From NCBI RefSeq assembly GCF_030644205.1, contig NZ_CP128647.1:186001-250000 (forward strand): DNA of 64,000 bases, written 5' to 3'. The notes beneath the pieces were generated by a model, which had not been told where the DNA came from, searched no databases, and was given only the letters and a program-made list of their open reading frames with translations. This DNA comes from Mogibacterium neglectum. GTDB taxonomy: Bacteria; Bacillota; Clostridia; Peptostreptococcales; Anaerovoracaceae. The translations under genes and the position numbers were made by a program. Of this stretch, positions 8,837 to 17,522 are shown in pieces. Each line of letters begins with the position of its first letter. Positions within the stretch are counted from its first letter, which is position 1.

Positions 8837-9766
8837 ATGTCTAATGATAGAACAGTGTTTAGAAGAACTACACTACGTAAGGTCGCTTATATAGTATTAA
8901 TTCTAATTGTTTTAATAAGTTCTCTGTGCGGATGTGGAAATATAAAGAAGAAAAAAACCACGTCAAAGCATAGAATGATATATGGACTTACCATTGATGA
9001 CGCATGGTATGATGATACAGAATTAAATGATGTACTAGAGGGGTTGAAAAATCTAAAACATAGACCTACAGTTCGAATAGTTATGTCAATAGAAACAAAC
9101 CCAGAAGAATATATAAAACTGTTCAAATCAATCGCGCCTTATGCGGATATAATGGCTTGCCCCGTTGATTCTTTTGAAATGAAACAATTTAGGAACCGTG
9201 AAAGTTATCTCAAAAGATTCAAAGACTCATATGACAGTTTATCAAAATATGTAAGTATTTGGGAAGTTGGAAATGAAATAAACGGAACGGAATGGATAAA
9301 GCAAAAGCCTGAGCTTATCGTTGATAAAGTATCTGCAGTAAATGAATTTATCAAGAATAAAGGTGGAAAAACAGCAGTGACGCTATATTGTAGTGATTCG
9401 CCACAGAAAGACATGATAGAGTGGACGGAGAATAATATCCCTAAGACACTATCTGATTCTGTCGATTATTGTTTCGTAAGTTATTATGAAGATGACAATG
9501 GAGGGTATTCTCCTAAATGGAAGAGTATCCTTAAGCAACTCGGTAATATTTTTCCATCAGCCTATCTCGGTATAGGCGAGTGCGGAAATACCGCTCAAAA
9601 TGCAACTGAAAAAAGTAAAATTGAAATGGCGAAAAAGTATTATGGAATGCCTAAATTCCACAAACGGTATGTAGGTGGATATTTCTGGTGGAATTGGGTA
9701 GAGGACTGTATACCTAGTAAAAATAATAAGTTGTATGAAACTATAAATAATTACGGTTTTGATTAG
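8837..9766 (+). CDS. Lipoprotein resembling a TIM-barrel glycoside hydrolase
   Basis: This 309-residue protein has a basic start, a hydrophobic helix (about 15-30) and a lipobox-like LCGC that would place the lipidated Cys at 33. After a lysine-rich linker the fold looks like a clan GH-A barrel: WEVGNEING carries a Glu (147) at the expected end-of-strand-4 acid position, GIGECG a second Glu (248) at the strand-7 nucleophile position, and GGYFWWNWVED sits near the end. It is therefore probably an extracellular glycosidase-like protein held to the membrane. The substrate is unknown. It starts after TAGGAGAAAAACC and lies upstream of surface-protein genes. Confidence 0.65.
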   Translation: MSNDRTVFRRTTLRKVAYIVLILIVLISSLCGCGNIKKKKTTSKHRMIYGLTIDDAWYDDTELNDVLEGLKNLKHRPTVRIVMSIETNPEEYIKLFKSIAPYADIMACPVDSFEMKQFRNRESYLKRFKDSYDSLSKYVSIWEVGNEINGTEWIKQKPELIVDKVSAVNEFIKNKGGKTAVTLYCSDSPQKDMIEWTENNIPKTLSDSVDYCFVSYYEDDNGGYSPKWKSILKQLGNIFPSAYLGIGECGNTAQNATEKSKIEMAKKYYGMPKFHKRYVGGYFWWNWVEDCIPSKNNKLYETINNYGFD

Positions 9767-9980
9767 AAATGTAATATAATCAAATTGATTATTTAAGCTT
9801 TAAATTTTATCTAGGATATAAGTATTTGTGAGATAAATAATAAAAAGTAACTGGAATATAGTTATTAAATACAAAAGAATAAATAACCTTGAAAGACTGG
9901 ATAATGTACATTAGTCAATGATGTGAGACCTAATCTGTAACAAAGAAGAAGGTTATATGATATTATAAAACTGGATATTC

Positions 9981-10009
9981 TGGATATTATCTAAAATTTA
10001 GTATATAAT
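9981..10009 (+). promoter_or_regulatory. Sigma-A type promoter for the surface-protein genes
   Basis: TGGATA (9981-9986), 17 bases, then TATAAT (10004-10009), about 47 bases before ATG 10056. The -10 is perfect and the -35 matches 4 of 6. Confidence 0.55.
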
Positions 10010-10055
10010 AAAGTTCAAATTATAATTTTTATTCAAAAGAAGGAGGAGTAGTACG

Positions 10056-11621
10056 ATGAGAACAAAGAAATTTACTAGTAGATTTCATGCGTTAGTAATC
10101 ACTCTTGCTATGGTGATAAGCCAGCTTATCGCCACAGTTCCGGCTATGGCGGACAATGCTTTATTGCCAATAGCTCAGCATGTTACCAAGACCGGCAGTG
10201 TACAGTGCGGTGCAGACGGAAACAGCGCAATTTACAACGGACATGTTAAGATGAATGTGCCGATGACTGAGGTTATGAAATCTCATGAAACCGATATGGC
10301 TAACGCCGCATCAAATGGTTGGTACCCGCACGGCCGTGAAGGGAGGAACAAGATTGCATATATTGAGTACAATGTTACGTTTCCTGAAAATGTAAATATT
10401 GGAAATATAGCTGTAACGAATAAATCTTCTTTCATAAACGGCAATAAGATTGTAAAGACAGTCAATGGTAGGACAGTTAACTTCAAGTTTTATCTTAATG
10501 ATGTTAACTGGCAGGGAATTTACAATGCGTATAATGCTGATAAAGCTAACCCTAATGCACATACTGTGAACGTGGATATCCCATATTCCTTTACTGTAAA
10601 TAGTAAGGCTGATGCCGTTAAGTTTGAAGGTGAAAACATCACAGGTAAAGGCGATTTTTCTTTCTATCCTAGTGGGACAGGTGCTACTTTTGGCTTTGGA
10701 TTACGGACATATAATTCTGATGTTGCCCAGCTTAAGTTTGCAGAGAATCTTCAGAACTGCTTTACAACGGCACAGAATCCTACACCACAGGATTTTGAAA
10801 GAGATGGGGATCTTGAAGGAGATATCCTTATTGGAAATGAAACAGAGCATGATAAGGTATTTGAGAGCAATAAGGGAGCTACTCATGATTTTACCGGCGC
10901 TCTAAATGTAAAGCCAATCAAGGAGCAGATGAAGCAGATTGAGCATATGTTCAACGATCCTAACGGCGAGAAGATTAAGCTGTCGGGAATGGATACAACA
11001 TTTACTGCAAGCATAGAATTACCGGAAGGCATGACCTTCGGTACTACTACGCCTAAAGCTAGACTCGACGGAGCAAACGGAAAATTTGAGATTACAGAGA
11101 CAAAGCTTGAGGGACGCAAGGTAACAGTTACCCTGAAACTCAAGGATGCTGCAAAGTTCAAGACTTATAAGGAACTTGCGGATACAATAAACGCAGTAGA
11201 TGACACTCTTAAAGTGACCGTACCTGGAGCTAAGTTTACTACGGCAGCACAGCCTGACACTAACTATACAGTAAAGGGAACAGTAGGTGGAAACTTCAAG
11301 GCTGCAGCAACACAGGTAGACAGTGGAAAGACAATAAACTTCAAGTTCAAGTGGAACGGCAAGCAGACAGCAGACGGAGCGGATGCGATTGCACCAAATG
11401 ACTTGAGCAAGATTACATTTACGCTCAAGTACAAGAAATCTAATAACCCTGTAAACCCAACTAACCCTGTTAATCCAACGAATCCAGATAAGACGATTAA
11501 GGTTGTTAAGCCAGTAAAGACAGGTGATAATACTAATCTCTTGTTCTATTTGTTACTAGCGGGTGGTTCGATTGCAGGTATTGCAGGTGCAAATACCTAT
11601 AGAAGAAGAGATTACAAGTAG
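10056..11621 (+). CDS. Cell-wall-anchored surface protein with VKTGD sorting signal
   Basis: It encodes 521 residues starting after AAGGAGGAG. A signal peptide (about 1-32, ending AMA-DN) is followed by ~400 residues of beta-rich extracellular sequence with no domain I can name. A short NP/T-rich spacer (NPVNPTNPVNPTNP) resembles a wall-spanning stalk. The C-terminus has PVKTGD at about 486-491, a hydrophobic helix and an RRRDYK tail, the layout of a sortase sorting signal but without the leading Leu of LPxTG. The next surface gene follows after 80 bases with no terminator seen, so the two may share a transcript. Confidence 0.8.
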   Translation: MRTKKFTSRFHALVITLAMVISQLIATVPAMADNALLPIAQHVTKTGSVQCGADGNSAIYNGHVKMNVPMTEVMKSHETDMANAASNGWYPHGREGRNKIAYIEYNVTFPENVNIGNIAVTNKSSFINGNKIVKTVNGRTVNFKFYLNDVNWQGIYNAYNADKANPNAHTVNVDIPYSFTVNSKADAVKFEGENITGKGDFSFYPSGTGATFGFGLRTYNSDVAQLKFAENLQNCFTTAQNPTPQDFERDGDLEGDILIGNETEHDKVFESNKGATHDFTGALNVKPIKEQMKQIEHMFNDPNGEKIKLSGMDTTFTASIELPEGMTFGTTTPKARLDGANGKFEITETKLEGRKVTVTLKLKDAAKFKTYKELADTINAVDDTLKVTVPGAKFTTAAQPDTNYTVKGTVGGNFKAAATQVDSGKTINFKFKWNGKQTADGADAIAPNDLSKITFTLKYKKSNNPVNPTNPVNPTNPDKTIKVVKPVKTGDNTNLLFYLLLAGGSIAGIAGANTYRRRDYK

Positions 11622-11701
11622 AGTTTCTTTAATATGTGGTATTTAGCAAACGAGTATAACTTTCGTAAAAAGGATAGCAATATAGAAAGGAGTGTGTTTC
11701 T

Positions 11702-14700
11702 ATGAAAAAAGGAAAGAGAATATTTGCTTTTATGATTTCCTTTATGACAATGTTTGCTACGATATTCAGTAATCAAGTATCTGTGCGAGCAGAAGACACA
11801 ACTGGTTTAAAATTTACAAAGATTGAGGTGACAGATACAGCAGGAAATGTTAAAGCAGATCTTTTAGCTGGTGGAAAGCTAAGTTTGGAGGAGGGAAAGG
11901 ATTACTACCTGAATGTAGCATACTCTGTTCCGCCCAGCTTACAATTCTCACACACTTATATGGATTTGACTTTGGGTAACGGGCTCTATTACATGTCTCT
12001 GCCTGGTTCAACTTGGCAGACAGGGGCGATTAGCAGTACGGGATTTGAGCAATTGACACAGTCTCCAACTGGTAATGCTGATTCGCCGTATGGGTATCCT
12101 GCGTCTACAGCTGATCCGAGTGGGACGCCTCCCACTGTTGGGAAATCAAAGTCGGGAAAGATTGCGTTCAGAAGCAAGTATTCTCTAACGAACATTGCTT
12201 CTACAAAGGAGATTCAATTTCGTTTAGATAAGGCTTATGAGAATATGGATACCAACCAGATTCTCAACAATGTCATCAAATTGAATCTGCGAACGGATAG
12301 TAGCAACTTTGTTGATTCTAAATCGTATTCGGTAAATGCTAAAGACAATCCTACTTTGGGATTTTGGCCTAATGTCAGTTCAGAAGTTGTCACAAAAGGT
12401 GGTCAAACAAGTCAGTTGTCTGTAGGCACAACTGGAGCTGGTGAAGGCTTCCTTACTAAAGCAGGAAGTAGCACTACAATTGATGTTGTCTATCCGAGCG
12501 ACATACAATTCGATGGATTAACAGAGGATGGAGTCTATCATATGGATGGGGTCATAGGATCCACCACAGATGATGGAACCAATAAGACAACGCGGGTGAC
12601 ATTTCCAGAGAATGGTCGCCTCATGGGGGATTTGGTTCTAAAACCTAAATTTACAGTACCGAGCACATCATCACGTCCAAATGGATCAACATTCCAAGTT
12701 AAACTTAAGAATTTGAGTCAGACGGTCTGGAATGAAAATATAGGTAGAACATCTACGACTAAAGAACAAAACCTACAAATAACAATTCTGGATGGCTCCA
12801 CCCCAGAGTTGATTACCAAGGTAAACGTACGTGATACCATGCCTAACTGGGCCAAGAAAAAATATGACACGTATAACGTACGCTTTGGAGGACTGATGAT
12901 TCGCAATGAGATGGGGACGACATCTCAGCCCAAGAGTCTGGAGATGACTTTGGATAAGGATGATACAGCAATCATTCGCGGTGTCACCATTCCATATGCG
13001 ACCGGAATGCATTACGGTATGTTGACGTGGACTTCTGCAGATGGTAGAAGCGGGACGATTGATCCAAATCTTCTGACACATAGCGGAGTTTCTACATTAA
13101 TTAAGAATACAGACTTAGGTCTTGGAATCAACGATTCCATCAAAACCATTAAGGTAGATCTTGGAACAATTCCTGGAAAATGGAATGGAATGAAGTATGA
13201 GGACAACACCAATTACGACTTTAATTCAGAGACAAATGCTTACAACGTTAAGCCAGGTGGACGCAATTCGGCTTTCATTGATGAGAGCGCATATTACGGT
13301 TGGGAATATATGCCAGGCGGTGTCTTTGGAACCTGGAAGAAGGGAACAGATGCCAATGTCAAGAGTACCATTAAATTTTATAACACTGGGAGCACCCCTA
13401 AGGACATAAATACATATGAAGTGCTTGGGAAATCAGGTCCGCCCAAGGTCGTAAACGGAATTGGAACTATTGATAAATCTCAAATTAACGGAGGGGATAA
13501 GTTCCATATATCCGGAAAGACTAGTGATGCAAACTGGGATTGGAATCCACTGCAAGAACCTGTCTTTTACGTTATGATGCCTGAAGGATTTAGCTACTCC
13601 AACCTAAAAGTGACAAACGGAAAACTTTCAAAGCCGACTTATGTCGGAGAGTTTACCCATGGGAGCGAGAAGGTCAAAGTGTGGAAGTACACTGTTGATA
13701 TTGGACAAGAAACCAGGGGGCAATATCAGCCGGATTTCAGTTGGAAGACTTCCGAGATTAGCATGGATGTGGCAACAAATACGGACGCCAAAGTCGGCAC
13801 TTATCATATCAATGATTTCCTTGGAATGACTACAAAGGACTTCAAAGATATTGGAGCTAAACTTAAGAATATGCGTTGGGATAGTGCAAATTCAACAACA
13901 GAAAAGTACACGGCTGATTTCGGCAATGCAGTTAATGGCGGGGAGTCCATGTCTTCTCTGTCAGAAAAAACAGGCATTAAAGTAAACCAAGCATATGAGG
14001 TAAAGGCAGACTCGCGTTTGATTGTTCCAAATGGTGATCAGGGTGATAAGACATATATATATGATCCTAGTACAGAGAGCACAAAAAAAGAAACGACGCC
14101 AATTTTAGATAGAGGAGGCAAAGTAACACATAGGATTATCGTACGTAATAACACGACTAAAATTGTTAAGCATACCACACTGTACGTTCCTCTGTTTTTA
14201 GAGAACAAGGATAACGGTTTAGGATATCATCCTGAAGGAAAGACTCAGTGGCCTCTAAAACTGACCGGAACGGATATGACGTCCAATTTTAAGGTTAAAT
14301 ACATTAAATTCAAGCCCGGCAAGAGTTATAGTCTTAACCAGGCACCAAAGCTTGGCGATTACGATGAAGTAACTGATCCTGCACATGCGGATATGGCTGT
14401 GTTTGATTCAAAGAAGGCGCTTGCGATTGGCGATGGGGGTACAATTGACTTAAATTATGAGGTCAGCAAGACTTTGCCGAGCAGATATAATGGAAAAGTT
14501 AATGTAATCTCTCCTGTTCTTGACTACGATATTGATGGTAACACTTCAACTTTAACTAGACAGTCTTCTGCAGTCGGGTTCAAGACAACATCAATGGACA
14601 TTCCGGTTGAGAAGGTGTGGGTAGGTAAAGAAGGTAACGCTGCAAAGGTACACCTGTATGCAGGAGATACAGAGGTTGATTCTGTGACTTTAAATGCCGG

Positions 14701-17155
14701 CAATAACTGGCAGCATACGTTTGCAGGACTTGATAAGTACAAAGATGGAAAGGAAATCAAGTACACAGTCAAGGAAGATGCAATTGCAAACTACAAGTCC
14801 GAGATAACCGGAGATGCAGCAAGCGGATTTACTGTAAAGAATACCAACATTGAGAAGGTGACAGTGCCTGTAGAGAAGAAATGGGTTGGAAAGAGCACAA
14901 ACAAGGTAGAAGTAAAGCTACTGGCAGATGGCACAGAAAAGGGAAGTGCCGACCTGACAGCTGCTGATAATTGGAAACATGAATTCAAGAATCTGCCAAA
15001 GTATGATAGTGCGGATGGTCACGAGATTGTTTATACAATCAAGGAAGTTAAAGTAGATGGCTATAACACTGTAATAAGTGGAACAGCAAAGGATGGGTTT
15101 ACAATCACAAATACCATCACTGGCAAAGTATCTATACCTGTAACCAAAAAGTGGGTAGGTAAAGAAGGTAACGCTGCAAAGGTACACCTGTATGCAGGAG
15201 ATACAGAGGTTGATTCTGTGACTTTAAATGCCGGCAATAACTGGCAGCATACGTTTGCAGGACTTGATAAGTACAAAGATGGAAAGGAAATCAAGTACAC
15301 AGTCAAGGAAGATGCAATTGCAAACTACAAGTCCGAGATAACCGGAGATGCAGCAAGCGGATTTACTGTAAAGAATACCAACATTGAGAAGGTGACAGTG
15401 CCTGTAGAGAAGAAATGGGTTGGAAAGAGCACAAACAAGGTAGAAGTAAAGCTACTGGCAGATGGCACAGAAAAGGGAAGTGCCGACCTGACAGCTGCTG
15501 ATAATTGGAAACATGAATTCAAGAATCTGCCAAAGTATGATAGTGCGGATGGTCACGAGATTGTTTATACAATCAAGGAAGTTAAAGTAGATGGCTATAA
15601 CACTGTAATAAGTGGAACAGCAAAGGATGGGTTTACAATCACAAATACCATCACTGGCAAAGTATCTATACCTGTAACCAAAAAGTGGGTAGGTAAAGAA
15701 GGTAACGCTGCAAAGGTACACCTGTATGCAGGAGATACAGAGGTTGATTCTGTGACTTTAAATGCCGGCAATAACTGGCAGCATACGTTTGCAGGACTTG
15801 ATAAGTACAAAGATGGAAAGGAAATCAAGTACACAGTCAAGGAAGATGCAATTGCAAACTACAAGTCCGAGATAACCGGAGATGCAGCAAGCGGATTTAC
15901 TGTAAAGAATACCAACATTGAGAAGGTGACAGTGCCTGTAGAGAAGAAATGGGTTGGAAAGAGCACAAACAAGGTAGAAGTAAAGCTACTGGCAGATGGC
16001 ACAGAAAAGGGAAGTGCCGACCTGACAGCTGCTGATAATTGGAAACATGAATTCAAGAATCTGCCAAAGTATGATAGTGCGGATGGTCACGAGATTGTTT
16101 ATACAATCAAGGAAGTTAAAGTAGATGGCTATAACACTGTAATAAGTGGAACAGCAAAGGATGGGTTTACAATCACAAATACCATCACTGGCAAAGTATC
16201 TATACCTGTAACCAAAAAGTGGGTAGGTAAAGAAGGTAACGCTGCAAAGGTACACCTGTATGCAGGAGATACAGAGGTTGATTCTGTGACTTTAAATGCC
16301 GGCAATAACTGGCAGCATACGTTTGCAGGACTTGATAAGTACAAAGATGGAAAGGAAATCAAGTACACAGTCAAGGAAGATGCAATTGCAAACTACAAGT
16401 CCGAGATAACCGGAGATGCAGCAAGCGGATTTACTGTAAAGAATACCAACATTGAGAAGGTGACAGTGCCTGTAGAGAAGAAATGGGTTGGAAAGAGCAC
16501 AAACAAGGTAGAAGTAAAGCTACTGGCAGATGGCACAGAAAAGGGAAGTGCCGACCTGACAGCTGCTGATAATTGGAAACATGAATTCAAGAATCTGCCA
16601 AAGTATGATAGTGCGGATGGTCACGAGATTGTTTATACAATCAAGGAAGTTAAAGTAGATGGCTATAACACTGTAATAAGTGGAACAGCAAAGGATGGGT
16701 TTACAATCACAAATACCATCACTGGCAAAGTATCTATACCTGTAACCAAAAAGTGGGTAGGTAAAGAAGGTAACGCTGCAAAGGTACACCTGTATGCAGG
16801 AGATACAGAGGTTGATTCTGTGACTTTAAATGCCGGCAATAACTGGCAGCATACGTTTGCAGGACTTGATAAGTACAAAGATGGAAAGGAAATCAAGTAC
16901 ACAGTCAAGGAAGATGCAATTGCAAACTACAAGTCCGAGATAACCGGAGATGCAGCAAGCGGATTTGTTGTTACAAATACCTGTGTCGATAAGCCAAAAT
17001 CTAATATACCAAGCGACAAGTCATATGGTAAGAAAATCGTCAAGAGACATAATCCTAAGACGGGTGATATGACAAATATAATGCTTTATTGCACAGTGCT
17101 TTTAGCTGCTGTACTTGGACTACTGGTAGCTTTGATTAAAAAGCATAATAGATAA
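11702..17155 (+). CDS. Giant cell-wall adhesin with nine CnaB-type repeat domains
   Basis: It encodes 1817 residues starting after GAAAGGAG. A signal peptide (1-31, VRA-ED) is followed by about 930 residues of mostly unassigned beta-rich sequence, including a DUF11-like segment around 805-850 (GGKVTHRIIVRNNTT). From about residue 965 to 1760, two kinds of CnaB domain alternate as A-B-A-B-A-B-A-B-A. Type A opens KxWVGKEGN and closes FTVKNTN; type B opens KKWVGKSTN and closes FTITNT. Each has the Lys near the start, the central Glu (YTVKED or YTIKEV) and the terminal Asn that in CnaB folds form an internal isopeptide bond. The protein ends with NPKTGD (1784-1789), a membrane helix and KKHNR. 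It is likely an adhesive stalk carrying the N-terminal binding region away from the cell. Confidence 0.88.
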   Translation: MKKGKRIFAFMISFMTMFATIFSNQVSVRAEDTTGLKFTKIEVTDTAGNVKADLLAGGKLSLEEGKDYYLNVAYSVPPSLQFSHTYMDLTLGNGLYYMSLPGSTWQTGAISSTGFEQLTQSPTGNADSPYGYPASTADPSGTPPTVGKSKSGKIAFRSKYSLTNIASTKEIQFRLDKAYENMDTNQILNNVIKLNLRTDSSNFVDSKSYSVNAKDNPTLGFWPNVSSEVVTKGGQTSQLSVGTTGAGEGFLTKAGSSTTIDVVYPSDIQFDGLTEDGVYHMDGVIGSTTDDGTNKTTRVTFPENGRLMGDLVLKPKFTVPSTSSRPNGSTFQVKLKNLSQTVWNENIGRTSTTKEQNLQITILDGSTPELITKVNVRDTMPNWAKKKYDTYNVRFGGLMIRNEMGTTSQPKSLEMTLDKDDTAIIRGVTIPYATGMHYGMLTWTSADGRSGTIDPNLLTHSGVSTLIKNTDLGLGINDSIKTIKVDLGTIPGKWNGMKYEDNTNYDFNSETNAYNVKPGGRNSAFIDESAYYGWEYMPGGVFGTWKKGTDANVKSTIKFYNTGSTPKDINTYEVLGKSGPPKVVNGIGTIDKSQINGGDKFHISGKTSDANWDWNPLQEPVFYVMMPEGFSYSNLKVTNGKLSKPTYVGEFTHGSEKVKVWKYTVDIGQETRGQYQPDFSWKTSEISMDVATNTDAKVGTYHINDFLGMTTKDFKDIGAKLKNMRWDSANSTTEKYTADFGNAVNGGESMSSLSEKTGIKVNQAYEVKADSRLIVPNGDQGDKTYIYDPSTESTKKETTPILDRGGKVTHRIIVRNNTTKIVKHTTLYVPLFLENKDNGLGYHPEGKTQWPLKLTGTDMTSNFKVKYIKFKPGKSYSLNQAPKLGDYDEVTDPAHADMAVFDSKKALAIGDGGTIDLNYEVSKTLPSRYNGKVNVISPVLDYDIDGNTSTLTRQSSAVGFKTTSMDIPVEKVWVGKEGNAAKVHLYAGDTEVDSVTLNAGNNWQHTFAGLDKYKDGKEIKYTVKEDAIANYKSEITGDAASGFTVKNTNIEKVTVPVEKKWVGKSTNKVEVKLLADGTEKGSADLTAADNWKHEFKNLPKYDSADGHEIVYTIKEVKVDGYNTVISGTAKDGFTITNTITGKVSIPVTKKWVGKEGNAAKVHLYAGDTEVDSVTLNAGNNWQHTFAGLDKYKDGKEIKYTVKEDAIANYKSEITGDAASGFTVKNTNIEKVTVPVEKKWVGKSTNKVEVKLLADGTEKGSADLTAADNWKHEFKNLPKYDSADGHEIVYTIKEVKVDGYNTVISGTAKDGFTITNTITGKVSIPVTKKWVGKEGNAAKVHLYAGDTEVDSVTLNAGNNWQHTFAGLDKYKDGKEIKYTVKEDAIANYKSEITGDAASGFTVKNTNIEKVTVPVEKKWVGKSTNKVEVKLLADGTEKGSADLTAADNWKHEFKNLPKYDSADGHEIVYTIKEVKVDGYNTVISGTAKDGFTITNTITGKVSIPVTKKWVGKEGNAAKVHLYAGDTEVDSVTLNAGNNWQHTFAGLDKYKDGKEIKYTVKEDAIANYKSEITGDAASGFTVKNTNIEKVTVPVEKKWVGKSTNKVEVKLLADGTEKGSADLTAADNWKHEFKNLPKYDSADGHEIVYTIKEVKVDGYNTVISGTAKDGFTITNTITGKVSIPVTKKWVGKEGNAAKVHLYAGDTEVDSVTLNAGNNWQHTFAGLDKYKDGKEIKYTVKEDAIANYKSEITGDAASGFVVTNTCVDKPKSNIPSDKSYGKKIVKRHNPKTGDMTNIMLYCTVLLAAVLGLLVALIKKHNR
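14617..16966 (+). repeat. Tandem array of a 534-bp unit, about 4.4 copies
   Basis: The marker TGGGTAGGTAAAGAAGG recurs at 14618, 15152, 15686, 16220 and 16754, exactly 534 bases apart. The B-domain marker TGGGTTGGAAAGAGC recurs at 14882, 15416, 15950 and 16484. No base differences were noticed between units on reading, including at third positions. Periodicity begins inside the first A domain and ends at GGATTT (16961-16966), where the last domain changes to the unique C-terminal sequence. Confidence 0.93.
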
Positions 17156-17237
17156 AGGATCATCAAAGTTTTAAATCCATAACTTTCTTTGTGGAGTGAT
17201 CTAAAACCATAATCCACAATTGCGGTCTAAAATGATT

Positions 17238-17287
17238 ACAGAGATTAATAATTTCTTGAAAATGAGAAGATGTTAATCTCTGTTTTT
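17238..17287 (+). terminator. Rho-independent terminator after the giant adhesin
   Basis: ACAGAGATTAA pairs with TTAATCTCTGT (11 bp) and is followed by TTTTT. It lies in the 367-base gap after the adhesin gene. The rest of that gap is AT-rich and holds the next promoter. Confidence 0.75.
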
Positions 17288-17391
17288 ATATGGAATCAAG
17301 AAAGCATTTCACTCGAATCATTTCATTGTTTCTTTACCTAAATTGCAATTTCAAGTGTTCAAGTTGATTTTACAATTAACAAAAATATTAA

Positions 17392-17420
17392 TTGGTAAAA
17401 TTCTTACAAAAATGTATAAT
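17392..17420 (+). promoter_or_regulatory. Promoter of the DUF11-type surface protein gene
   Basis: TTGGTA (17392-17397), 17 bases, then TATAAT (17415-17420). It leaves a ~95-base leader before ATG 17523. Confidence 0.6.
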
Positions 17421-17522
17421 GCCTTTGATTAGTTCATATTTATGAATGACCGATATTATTAACAGTTTATAGTTTGATAATATATCTTTTTTAATTAAAT
17501 ACTAAAGAAAGAAGGAACGATT

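Noticed and set aside
14524-16908. Repeated minus-strand ORFs of 65, 81 and 89 codons in the CnaB array
   Set aside because: They recur only because the plus-strand unit repeats every 534 bases. They have no ribosome sites and read as low-complexity antisense.
14617-16966. A CRISPR-like array
   Set aside because: The unit is 534 bp, in frame and coding, with no spacer sequence between copies.
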